A model generated the notes under the pieces. The model was not told the DNA's origin, searched no databases, and saw only the letters and a list, made by a program, of their open reading frames with translations. A stretch of DNA of 13,507 nt from JBHIBC01 sp046758905 (GTDB lineage: Bacteria > Acidobacteriota > Polarisedimenticolia > Gp22-AA2): the NCBI GenBank assembly GCA_046758905.1, contig JBHIBC010000075.1, forward strand, positions 1-13,507, in the 5' to 3' direction. Both the position numbers and the translations under genes were made by a program. Every line of letters starts with the position of its first letter. The first letter of the stretch is position 1. Below, in pieces: positions 6,467 to 13,507 of the stretch.

Positions 6467-9400
6467 ATGCAGCTCTCCCCGACAGAGCGTCCGGGGCGAC
6501 GGAACGGCCGCGGGAGCGGGGCGGCCTCCCGGCGGCCGCGCGAGAGGCTGCTCGCCCTCTTCTGCGCGGCGGCGCTGGTTCACCTGCCGGCCGGCACCGC
6601 GCGGGCGGCGACGCTCCTGTCACCGCGGCCGGGTCCCATCGATCGACCCCTCGTTCTGGCGGCCGCCGACTTCGACCGGGACGGCTTCGACGACCTGGTC
6701 GTGGCCAACTTCCAGGCCGGGACGCTCTACATCCTCATCAACCAGTGCGACGGCGCCTTCTTGTGCGGCGGGGTCTTCGCGGCCCATCCGGACTCTCCCG
6801 TCGCCGTCGGCAGCGCCGCCTTCGGACTGCCCACCGGCGGCCCCGTGGGCCTCGCGGTCGCCGACCTGAACCCGGAGGACGTGGACAGCGACGGCGTCCC
6901 CAACCTCGACGACAACTGCCCCAACCTCCCCAACCCGCCCGAGCCCGGGACCGACCTGCAGGCCGACGCCGACGGCAACGGCATCGGGGACGCCTGTCAG
7001 GCCGGCAACGACGTCAACGGGAACGGCGTCATCGAGGGCGGCAGTTTCTGCAGCGCGACCACGTCCGTCACGTGCACGGTCGACGCCGACTGCCCGGCCG
7101 GGGAGAGGTGCGAGGCGGAGACCGTGGACAGTGACCTCGATGGGGTCCCGGACTACGATCCGGGCCCCCCGGCTGCGCTCGACAACTGCCCCGCGGCCGC
7201 GAACGCGGGGCAGGAGGACGCCGACTCGGACGGGGTGGGAGACGCCTGCAGGCTCTCCCCCGACGTCGTCACGCTGGGGACGAGCCTGGGCGCCGGCTCC
7301 TCCTTCGGGATCGTGCGGGTCGACGTGAACGACGGCTCCGGGGGGCTGGAGAGCCGTCCCTCCAAGCAGACGAGCGTGAATCCCTTCGATGTTCTGCTGG
7401 ACGATTTCACGGCCAACGGGGTGCTCGATATGATCGTGTCGAACTCCCTGTTCGACGTGGTGCAGCTCTTCCCGGGCCTCGAGGACGGCAGGTTCGACAG
7501 CCAGAGCGTCCTGTCGGCGGGCGACGGACCCGAGGGGGTCGCCTCGGGCGATCTCGACGGGGACGGCGACATCGACCTGGCGGTCGCCAACCGGGTCGAG
7601 AAGACGATCGACCTGTTCCTGAACGACGGGGGATCGCTCCCGACCGATCCCTCCCCGTCCCCGATCGCCCTCCAGTTCCAGCCGTCGTTCCTGCTGGCCG
7701 CCGACCCGCGGCCGGGGCGGACCGGGCTCGACCTCAACGGCGACCTGCTCGCCGACCTCATCGTGCTCGGGCAGGACGACTCGGGCAACGGGCGGATCGA
7801 CGTGTTCCTCGGGGACCCGTCGGGCTCGCCGACCCCGGCGGGCTCGACGATCCTCATGGGAGCGGGCCATCGGCCCCGCCGATCGATCCTGAGGGACCTA
7901 GACGCGGACTCGAGCCTCGACCTCGCCGTGACCGACTTCACGGGGGGCCAGGTGCAGATCTACTCCGGCACGGGCGGCGGGAGCTTCGTGCTGACGAGCA
8001 CGCTCCCCCCACCATCCCTCCCGCCCTTCGCCGGACCGGTCGACGTAGCGGCGCTCGACTACGACGGCGACGGGGCCCCCGACCTGGCCGTTCTGAGCTT
8101 CGAGGACAATCGGCTCGACCTGTATCACAACGACGGCGGAGGCCTGTCCTTCAGCCCGGCGCCCGAGACCCCCGTGTCGCTGTGGGAGGGGAGCACCGGC
8201 CTGGCATCGTTCGGCGCCGATACCCTGGCGGCCAACGACATCGTCCTGCTGCACCCCGGCGGCTCCGCCTGCAGCCTCACGGCGACGACCACCTGTTCCA
8301 CGAGCGCGGACTGTCCCGCGGGGGAGACCTGCGTGATCGATCCCCCCCGCATCGACCTCCTCTCGGGGATCGGCAACAACTTCTTCCGCGCCACCGAGCC
8401 GATCCCGCTGTCCAATCCGGCGACCGCCGCCCTCATGGCGGTGCAGGACCTCCGCTTCGATCTGCGCCGGGACCTGGCGATCGTCGATCCGTCGGGCGGC
8501 CTGACCGTCGTCACCAACGATCTGAGCGGACAGTTCTCGGAGGCCGACCCGGTGACGGTGCCGCCGAACGTGACCTCGCTCGCGGCCGGCGCCCTGCTGC
8601 TCGGAACGGACCACGACCGTGACGGCGTCCCGAACGTCCTCGACAACTGCCCGACCCGCTACAACCCCCCCGACTGCGACGTCACCGACCCGGCCTGCGC
8701 GGTCGAGGTGCTCTGCACCGATCAGTCGCGGGCCCCGACGGATTGCCTCCTCAAGGATCCGACCACGCAGCAGTGCGACAGCGACGGGAACGGGATCGGG
8801 GACCACTGCCAGATGCTGGGGGCCACCTGCCTGGCCACCGACCGCGACCTCGACTTCGCCCTCGACTACGACCCGAGCGCCATACCGATGATCGCCCCAT
8901 CGACCCCGGACTTCGACGATGACGGCGTGCCCAACGGCTCCGACAACTGCCCGACCACGGCCAACGCCGCCCAGGTCGACGCTGACCTGAACGGCGTCGG
9001 GGACATCTGCCAGGTCGGCAACGACGTCAACGGCAACGGCGTCATCGAGAGCGGGAGGTTCTGCAGCGGGACCACGTCGACCATCTGCACGGTCGACGCC
9101 GACTGCCCGGCCGGCGAGAAGTGCGAGGCGGAGACCGTGGACGGCGATCTCGACGGCGTCCTGGACTACGATCCGGGCCCCCCGGCCGGACTCGACAACT
9201 GCCCGACGGTGGTCAACCCCGGCCAGGAGGACAACGACTCCGACGGCGTCGGCAACGCCTGCGTCATCGACGCGGCGCTCGACAACTGCCCCTTCCTCAC
9301 CAACAACAACCTCGATGCGGACGGGGACGGGGTCGGCGACGCGTGTCAGGACTCGACTCTGGACCTGGTCGCGACGAGCGCGACCGGAGGCAGCGTCACG

Positions 9401-10513
9401 CTGCTCGTCGGCGACGGCTCCGGGGATCTGCACGCGCTGGCTCCCTCCCCGGCGCTTCCGGCCTTCGTCACGCCGACCGCCGCCGCGATCGGGAACTTCT
9501 CGCTGTCCTGCACGCTGCCGCCGCTCTTCATGTGCAGCGGGAAATCGACCACCGATCTGGTCGTGGCCGACGCCGCCGCTCCGGGCAGCGCGGACGACAC
9601 GCTGACGCTCCTGATCGGGGACGGCGCGGGCGGGTTCTCGGCGGCGGGCGCGCCCGCGGCGGCGGAGGGAGATCCGACGGCCCTCGCTATCGCCCCCGAT
9701 CAGCCCGTCTGCCCCGTCCAGAGCTTCGGCTCGCAGTCCGACCTCGGACTGCGCTTCGATGACGACGCCACGAGCAGCGTGCTCGCCGTCGTGCAGCCGG
9801 GCACGTCCACCGTCGGCATCTACCTGGGGGCCGGCGACTCCTCGGGCGCCAGCCTGCTGGTGCCCCCTCCGGGCCTGCCCGGCCCGCTGCCGGCGAGCGG
9901 GCCGCTCGTCGCCGCGACTTTCGTCGACCTGAACCTCGACGGGGTCGAGGATCTGCTGGCGCTCTCGTCCGGCGACTCCGACCCGGCCACGCCCAACCTC
10001 ACGGTCTACATCGGCATCGGCAACGGACTGTTCTTCACCGACCCGAGCCTCAACCCGACCGGGGTCCCCGACGGCGCCGTCTTCCTGGCGACTGCGAACC
10101 TCGACCTGGAGGCGGGCAACGCTCTGCCCGACGTGGTCCTCTACGACGCCCGCGCGGGCCAGCCGTTCGTCCTGATCAACACCCTCGGGGAGCGGGCCGA
10201 CATCGACGGATCCGGGCGCGTCGACGGGTTCGATCTGGCGGTCCTGGCCCGCGCGTTCGGCGCGGCGCGGGGGGAGGACTTCGTCCTGCTGGCGGACGGC
10301 ACGCTGCAGCAGAGCGGGTCGGGGTTCAGCGCCGTGCTCGTGGGCACCGGAACCGAGATGTTCGGCCACGACCTGCCCAAGGATGGGAGCTGCAGCCGGT
10401 TCCTCGAGCCTCTGGCCGGAGCCTACGGCCTGCCGGTGGACATCGACCTCGACGGCGACGTCGACGGCGAGGATCTTGCCCTGCTCGCGAGCCTGTTCGG
10501 ACGCCGCCTCTGA
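6467..10513 (+). CDS. Large secreted calcium-repeat protein: VCBS-like blades, TSP3 repeats, dockerin-like pair
   Basis: The 1348-residue product starts with an Arg-rich stretch (to about 27), then a hydrophobic core RLLALFCAAALVHLPAG and a likely cleavage at ARA-ATLL near residue 48, so it is exported. About ten VCBS/FG-GAP-like units follow, with cores such as AAADFDRDGFDDLVVAN, GDLDGDGDIDLAVAN and AALDYDGDGAPDLAVLS; such units build calcium-stabilised beta propellers. Two thrombospondin type 3-like regions interrupt them (about 140-261 and 715-965), with six DNCP motifs and D-x-D-x-DG-[VI]-GDxC loops. Three four-cysteine modules occur at residues 195-215, 602-622 and 866-886. At the C-terminus are two dockerin-like calcium loops: D1245/D1247/S1249/D1256 and D1325/D1327/D1329/D1336. 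No catalytic domain, transmembrane anchor or LPXTG-type signal is visible. A surface or extracellular adhesive role is inferred only. It has its own promoter and stands alone, facing away from the rsmD operon; its stop lies ten bases from the end of the convergent tonB-like gene. Confidence 0.88.
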   Translation: MQLSPTERPGRRNGRGSGAASRRPRERLLALFCAAALVHLPAGTARAATLLSPRPGPIDRPLVLAAADFDRDGFDDLVVANFQAGTLYILINQCDGAFLCGGVFAAHPDSPVAVGSAAFGLPTGGPVGLAVADLNPEDVDSDGVPNLDDNCPNLPNPPEPGTDLQADADGNGIGDACQAGNDVNGNGVIEGGSFCSATTSVTCTVDADCPAGERCEAETVDSDLDGVPDYDPGPPAALDNCPAAANAGQEDADSDGVGDACRLSPDVVTLGTSLGAGSSFGIVRVDVNDGSGGLESRPSKQTSVNPFDVLLDDFTANGVLDMIVSNSLFDVVQLFPGLEDGRFDSQSVLSAGDGPEGVASGDLDGDGDIDLAVANRVEKTIDLFLNDGGSLPTDPSPSPIALQFQPSFLLAADPRPGRTGLDLNGDLLADLIVLGQDDSGNGRIDVFLGDPSGSPTPAGSTILMGAGHRPRRSILRDLDADSSLDLAVTDFTGGQVQIYSGTGGGSFVLTSTLPPPSLPPFAGPVDVAALDYDGDGAPDLAVLSFEDNRLDLYHNDGGGLSFSPAPETPVSLWEGSTGLASFGADTLAANDIVLLHPGGSACSLTATTTCSTSADCPAGETCVIDPPRIDLLSGIGNNFFRATEPIPLSNPATAALMAVQDLRFDLRRDLAIVDPSGGLTVVTNDLSGQFSEADPVTVPPNVTSLAAGALLLGTDHDRDGVPNVLDNCPTRYNPPDCDVTDPACAVEVLCTDQSRAPTDCLLKDPTTQQCDSDGNGIGDHCQMLGATCLATDRDLDFALDYDPSAIPMIAPSTPDFDDDGVPNGSDNCPTTANAAQVDADLNGVGDICQVGNDVNGNGVIESGRFCSGTTSTICTVDADCPAGEKCEAETVDGDLDGVLDYDPGPPAGLDNCPTVVNPGQEDNDSDGVGNACVIDAALDNCPFLTNNNLDADGDGVGDACQDSTLDLVATSATGGSVTLLVGDGSGDLHALAPSPALPAFVTPTAAAIGNFSLSCTLPPLFMCSGKSTTDLVVADAAAPGSADDTLTLLIGDGAGGFSAAGAPAAAEGDPTALAIAPDQPVCPVQSFGSQSDLGLRFDDDATSSVLAVVQPGTSTVGIYLGAGDSSGASLLVPPPGLPGPLPASGPLVAATFVDLNLDGVEDLLALSSGDSDPATPNLTVYIGIGNGLFFTDPSLNPTGVPDGAVFLATANLDLEAGNALPDVVLYDARAGQPFVLINTLGERADIDGSGRVDGFDLAVLARAFGAARGEDFVLLADGTLQQSGSGFSAVLVGTGTEMFGHDLPKDGSCSRFLEPLAGAYGLPVDIDLDGDVDGEDLALLASLFGRRL
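6961..7249 (+). repeat. Long direct repeat, copy 1 (within the large secreted protein gene)
   Basis: This 289-base block recurs without a gap at 8974-9262, at a constant offset of 2013 bases (671 codons). It encodes the end of one thrombospondin type 3-like loop, a GNDVNGNGVIE segment, a four-cysteine module and a second DNCP/DxDxDGVGDAC loop. Bases are nearly identical in the middle (for example around 7077-7101) and differ mainly at third positions toward the ends. Homology continues upstream to the preceding DNCP with an indel. Confidence 0.85.
8270..8332 (+). repeat. Third copy of the four-cysteine module
   Basis: These 63 bases encode 21 residues with the pattern C-S-x-T-x(4)-C-x(5)-CPAGE-x-C. 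The same module lies inside both long repeats at 7049-7111 and 9062-9124. This copy is more diverged and lacks the surrounding thrombospondin-like loops, so it stands between VCBS-like blades. Two disulfide bonds after export are the likely structural role. Confidence 0.7.
8974..9262 (+). repeat. Long direct repeat, copy 2 (within the large secreted protein gene)
   Basis: This is the partner of 6961-7249. It continues directly into one more DNCP/DxDGDGVGDAC unit at about 9281-9347, which copy 1 lacks. The exact codon register and lack of indels fit a fairly recent in-frame duplication or continuing gene conversion between the copies. Confidence 0.85.
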
Positions 10514-10523
10514 GCGGCCGCGC

Positions 10524-11575
10524 CTAGCGCGCCTCCTCCGGGTACATGTTGTAGAAGAAGCAGAAGGTGACGCCCTCGGACTGCCGCGGGAACCCCTCGG
10601 GCAGCGGCGGCAGGGGGCTGCTCGCCCGGATGGAGTCGGACGCCGCCTTGTTGAACGGCGGCACCGGGGAGCGGCGCGCCGCGAGAATCAGCTGTACCCG
10701 CGGATCCCCTCCCGGGCCGCCAGCGGGATCCGCCGGAACCAGTTGTTGCGGATGATGACGTAGATCGTCCGGGCGTAGTCCCCCCACGGGAAATCCTGCG
10801 TGTCGAAGGACAGCGTCCCGTAGCTCCCGCCGCGGAGGTAGGCGGGATTGTGAAAGGTGAACTTGTACTCGCCGGCCTGGTAGTCGGCCAGCGCCTTCCT
10901 CAGGTCCGGGCCTTCGCCCCGGCCCTCCCCCTCGCCCCCGCCGGCCGTCTGCGCCCCCGGGACGGCCCCGCCGGCCGGCGGCACCGGCGCGGGCTGACCG
11001 CCCGCCCCGGCCGGAGAGGATTCGGGAGGTGCCTCTTCCGCCGCGGAGGCCATCCCCCGTTCCTCTCCGCTCTCCCCCGCGCCGCCCCCCGGCTCCCGCA
11101 CGCCCTCGACCGGCTCGGGACTATCGGGTCCCTCGGGCACGGTCGGGTCGGGCTTGACCCGGTCGATGGAGTCTCCTTCGGAGTGGGGGTCGGGAGAGAA
11201 CAGCGCGGCGTCCGGGGGCGTCGGGACCTCCTGCCGCGCGCGGCGGCTCTTGTCGGACAGGAGGCGTGCCGTGGGGTTGCTCTCGACCCCGACGTCGTCC
11301 GGGATCTTCACGTAGGCGAACTCCAGGGGGATCTTGTCCTCGGCCGCTCGGGGCAGCTCCGGGGCGTCCGCGCCGCTAGGGGCCTGTTCGGACGCGATGC
11401 CGGCGCCCGGCGCGGAGCGGAGCAGCTCGAGCACCGACTCCGGGAGCAGGCGAGGCACCCCGAACCACAGGAACAGCAGCAGCAGGTGCACGCCGAGGGA
11501 GATCAGGAGGGACTCGGCACGGGTCAGCTGCGCCGCCGGGACCGGCTCGGGCTCGCCCAGTGACAGCAGTCCCAT
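10524..11575 (-). pseudogene. TonB-family protein gene broken by a frameshift in the C-terminal domain
   Basis: The first frame (11575 to stop 10688) encodes 295 residues. They comprise a short cytoplasmic start, one transmembrane helix at about 22-42 (LLISLGVHLLLLFLWFGV), a long Pro/Gly/Glu-rich periplasmic stretch, and the start of a TonB C-terminal domain (SFDTQDFPWGDYARTIYVII, WFRRIPLAAREGIRG, 256-293). It stops two codons later. The -1 frame then carries the expected rest of the domain, SPVPPFNKAASDSIRASSPL and VTFCFFYNMYPEEAR, ending at TAG 10524-10526. The family's first beta hairpin (VxxRFxIxxDGxV) should lie between these parts. Its remnant is too short by roughly 10-15 residues, so a small deletion, or a single-base error plus a diverged loop, explains both defects. 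The intact protein would transmit ExbBD energy to outer membrane receptors. ATG 11575 has a strong GGAGG four bases upstream. A sequencing or assembly error is the main alternative. Confidence 0.75.
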
Positions 11576-11596
11576 GGCGCCTCCAACCTCGCGCCC

Positions 11597-11618
11597 GGCC
11601 CGCTCCCCGAGAGCGGCC
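11597..11618 (-). other. Hairpin between the serine hydrolase and tonB-like genes
   Basis: CGCTC (11601-11605) pairs with GAGCG (11611-11615) across a five-base loop. The stem extends by one pair at the base and, past a one-base bulge, by two more. It lies just after the serine hydrolase stop on the minus strand. There is no T run after it, so it is not a standard intrinsic terminator. It could slow transcription or protect the upstream message end. Confidence 0.3.
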
Positions 11619-11620
11619 GA

Positions 11621-12727
11621 CTACAGCTCGGCGGCGGTCCGGTGAAAGTCCCGGCGGATCGCGTTCATGTCGATCGGCCGGAACCGCGGATGAACCCGAT
11701 TCGTGAGCAGGACATAGACCCTGCGGGACTCCGGGTCGATCCAGAGGGAGGTGCCCGTGAACCCCACGTGACCGAACGACCGTCTCGAGAGCGCCGGCCC
11801 GGCGGAGCAGCCGGGCGTGGTCGCCAGCTGGAAGCCGATGGAGCGGTCCTGCGCGCACCCGGCGGTGAGATTGGCCCGGAACATCTCACGCTGGTCGTCG
11901 GGAACGACCCGGCCTCGGCCGGACAGGAACTCCCCCGCCAGGGCGAAGACGTCCCGGGCGGTCCCGAACAGGCCGGAGTGGCCGGCCACGCCGCCCAGAG
12001 TGTGCGCGTTCAGATCGTGCACCTGCCCCCAGATCACCTCCCTACGCCACCCATTGTAGCCGCGGCCCTCCGGCGCGGCGAGATCGCGCTCTCTCGCGTT
12101 GCCGGTCTCCGTGGCCGCGATCCGCGGACGCAGCGAGGCCGGGGGGCGGTAGAGGAGATCCCTCAGCCCGAGCGGGGCCGACGCCTGCCGCGCGAACAGT
12201 CGGTCGAGAGGTCCGCCCGCGACCTCCTGCAGCACGAAGCCCAGAACGATGTAGCCCAGATCGGAGTACTCCACCCCGTGCCGCGGGGGACGGACCAGCG
12301 GGATCTCGTTGAGGCGCGCGAGGTATCCCGGCCCGTCGGAGGCGTGCAGGTAGAGCGGCTTCCACGCGGGCAGCCCCGAGCGGTGCGTGAGGAGGTCGAG
12401 GAGGGTGATCTCGGCGCGGTCCTCAAAGCCGCGCGCTCCCCAGCCGGGGAGGTGGCTCGCCACCGCGTCATCGAAGCGCAGCCGGCCCTCCGAGCGGAGC
12501 CGCGCGGCGAGGAGGGCCGTGGCGAGCGGCTTGGTGAGAGAGGCCAGGTCGTAGAGCGTCCGGGGGGACGCCCGGATCGCCCTCGGCACCAGGACCGCAT
12601 GCCCGACGGCCCCCTCGGCGAGCACGCGCGAGCCCTCGGCAACCAGATAACTGGCGCCCGGGAAGTCGCCGAGGGAGACGTGGGCCTCCAGGAGATCGGC
12701 GATCCTTCCGCCATCCGCCACGCGCAT
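11621..12727 (-). CDS. Serine hydrolase, class C beta-lactamase / PBP4B (YfeW) family
   Basis: The 368-residue protein has the full active-site set of the penicillin-recognising fold: SLTK with nucleophile Ser63 and Lys66, YSD with Tyr154, and HVGFTG at 320-325 in place of the KTG box. Asp156 replaces the usual Asn of YxN. The segments LNAHTLGGVAGHSGLFGTAR (240-259) and LLTNRVHP (340-347) are typical of the AmpC-like hydrolases found near murein recycling genes (E. coli YfeW beside murQP, Bacillus YbbE beside namZ). I see no signal peptide, so it is probably cytoplasmic unless the true start lies elsewhere. Hydrolysis of a peptide or ester bond in a muropeptide-type substrate is inferred from family context; true beta-lactamase activity is unlikely. 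The start is 12 bases after the stop of the upstream oxidoreductase gene, behind a G-rich stretch rather than a clear ribosome binding site, so the two are probably co-transcribed. Confidence 0.88.
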   Translation of the reverse strand: MRVADGGRIADLLEAHVSLGDFPGASYLVAEGSRVLAEGAVGHAVLVPRAIRASPRTLYDLASLTKPLATALLAARLRSEGRLRFDDAVASHLPGWGARGFEDRAEITLLDLLTHRSGLPAWKPLYLHASDGPGYLARLNEIPLVRPPRHGVEYSDLGYIVLGFVLQEVAGGPLDRLFARQASAPLGLRDLLYRPPASLRPRIAATETGNARERDLAAPEGRGYNGWRREVIWGQVHDLNAHTLGGVAGHSGLFGTARDVFALAGEFLSGRGRVVPDDQREMFRANLTAGCAQDRSIGFQLATTPGCSAGPALSRRSFGHVGFTGTSLWIDPESRRVYVLLTNRVHPRFRPIDMNAIRRDFHRTAAEL

Positions 12728-12739
12728 CCCCCGCCCCGG

Positions 12740-13507
12740 TCAGGGTCTCCCCGAGCCCCCGCCGATCTGGGCGACCACTTCAAAGGCGGCACGCAGCGCC
12801 CTCAGCCCCTCCTCCGCGCTCACCTGAAGCGTCTCCTCGCCCCGCACGCGGCGCAGGAAGCACCGCAGCTCGACCCGGAGGGGCTCCTCCGCCTCGATCG
12901 CGACCTCCTCGCGCGCGATATCGGGCCGCCCCTCGCCGGGCCTCAGGACGTAGGCGACGGCCGCCTGCCGCGCGTAGTCGACCGACAGGTAGGATCGGGG
13001 CTCGAAGATCCGCAGCTTGCGGATGCGGTCGGTGCTGATGCGGCTGGCCGTGAGGTTGGCCACGCAGCCGTTCGCGAAGCGGATGCGGGCGTTGGCGATG
13101 TCGGGCTTGTCCGTCAGGGCCTGCACCCCGACCGCATCGATCGACTCCGGCTCGGAGGGCACCAGGCTGAGGATGATGTCGAGATCGTGGATCATCAGGT
13201 CGAGGACGACATCGACATCCGTGCCGCGCGCCGTGAACGATCCCAGCCGGTGCGCCTCGATGAACTGCGGCTGGCGTGTCCTCGCGGCGGCCGCCCTCAC
13301 GGCGGGGTTGAAGCGCTCGGTGTGCCCGACCAGCAGCGGCATCCCGCTCCGCCTCCCGGCTGCGACGAGCGCCTCGGCCTCGGCCAGCGTGGCCGCCATG
13401 GGCTTCTCGACCAGGACCGCCCACCCCCGCCGCAGGCACGGCTCGGCCACCTCCGCGTGCGCCACCGTCGGCACCGCGATGCTGACCGCCTCCACGTCCC
13501 CGGGCAG
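12740..13507 (-). CDS. Gfo/Idh/MocA oxidoreductase, GnnA-like, N-terminus outside the window
   Basis: The frame runs open to the right edge; the last 255 residues are visible and roughly 65-70 N-terminal residues with the glycine-rich NAD-binding motif are missing. The fragment begins LPGDVEAVSIAVPTVAH, the end of the Rossmann half. It then shows the family's EKP motif (E34-K35-P36 in the fragment, counted from the edge), GHTERFNP (61-68), and DLMIHDLDI (103-111), which carries the active-site histidine region. The stretch DIANARIRFANGCVANLTAS (136-155) is characteristic of the subfamily found in lipid A gene clusters. There GnnA oxidises the 3-OH of UDP-GlcNAc before transamination by GnnB. 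Which sugar nucleotide it uses cannot be decided here. No lpx gene or aminotransferase is visible; any such partner would lie right of the window. It is the first visible gene of the minus-strand operon leading to the serine hydrolase. Confidence 0.85.
   Translation of the reverse strand: MPGDVEAVSIAVPTVAHAEVAEPCLRRGWAVLVEKPMAATLAEAEALVAAGRRSGMPLLVGHTERFNPAVRAAAARTRQPQFIEAHRLGSFTARGTDVDVVLDLMIHDLDIILSLVPSEPESIDAVGVQALTDKPDIANARIRFANGCVANLTASRISTDRIRKLRIFEPRSYLSVDYARQAAVAYVLRPGEGRPDIAREEVAIEAEEPLRVELRCFLRRVRGEETLQVSAEEGLRALRAAFEVVAQIGGGSGRP

Noticed and set aside
6283..6583. Extension of the minus-strand envelope gene frame upstream through rsmD.
   Set aside because: The frame stays open by chance, but the segment overlaps rsmD and contains no family sequence. 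GTG 5719 with the GTGA overlap is the natural start.
6961..9262. CRISPR array or mobile-element repeats.
   Set aside because: There are only two long copies, both coding and in the same frame, with no regular spacing and no terminal inverted repeats or transposase.
7898..10369. Very long open frame antisense to the large secreted protein gene.
   Set aside because: Its translation is Arg/Gly/Val/Asp-rich low-complexity text with no recognisable domain, as expected opposite a GC-rich gene full of GAC/GTC/GGC codons. The sense strand has clear protein families and a promoter.
10199..10513. Cellulosome component.
   Set aside because: The dockerin-like loops alone do not show this; no glycoside hydrolase, carbohydrate-binding or cohesin domain is visible in the window.
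10503..10518. Hairpin GCCGC/GCGGC over the stop codon of the large secreted protein as a terminator.
   Set aside because: The stem is five pairs with no T run on either strand, and such stems arise often by chance in DNA of this composition.
10680..10705. Programmed -1 ribosomal frameshift in the tonB-like gene.
   Set aside because: There is no X-XXY-YYZ slippery heptamer near the junction, and the resulting protein would still lack part of the conserved hairpin. A mutation or sequence error is simpler.

Overview
This is a GC-rich window with tightly packed genes, overlapping stop and start codons and almost no spare DNA. It carries an outer-membrane-type gene set: a LysM protein, a CpoB-like TPR protein, a TonB-type protein and a GnnA-like sugar-nucleotide oxidoreductase. 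That points to a diderm (Gram-negative) bacterium. The style of the proteins (TonB tail, polytopic TPR protein, LysM protein with a long beta-rich tail) resembles Acidobacteriota, Myxococcota or Eisenbacteria-like lineages, but I cannot fix the phylum from sequence alone. I saw no tRNA, rRNA, CRISPR array, transposase or phage gene.

Layout, left to right. (1) Positions 1-949, plus strand: the 3' end of a GAF-like gene, then an AMMECR1-domain protein (AmmeMemoRadiSam protein A). (2) Positions 946-6282, minus strand: rsmD, a polytopic GT-C-like membrane protein with C-terminal TPRs, and a CpoB/YbgF-like TPR protein. These three are joined by 4-base and 3-base stop/start overlaps. A LysM protein follows behind its own candidate promoter. 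(3) Positions 6283-6466: a divergent promoter region with a good sigma70-type promoter pointing right. (4) Positions 6467-10513, plus strand: one very large secreted protein built from VCBS/FG-GAP-like blades, thrombospondin type 3-like calcium repeats, small four-cysteine modules and a split pair of dockerin-like calcium loops. (5) Positions 10524-13507, minus strand: a partial Gfo/Idh/MocA oxidoreductase of the GnnA-like type, a class C beta-lactamase-fold serine hydrolase, and a TonB-family gene whose C-terminal domain is broken by a frameshift.

Most of the window concerns the cell envelope. The rsmD operon couples a ribosomal RNA methyltransferase to an envelope glycosyltransferase-like protein and a periplasmic TPR protein. 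The right-hand operon combines a sugar-nucleotide (probably lipid A related) oxidoreductase, a murein-peptide-type hydrolase and a TonB. The large calcium-repeat protein is a separate single-gene unit and the most unusual item here. I did not find a clearly new multi-gene system. The items most worth checking are the broken TonB, the architecture and internal duplication of the large secreted protein, and the GT-C/TPR fusion.
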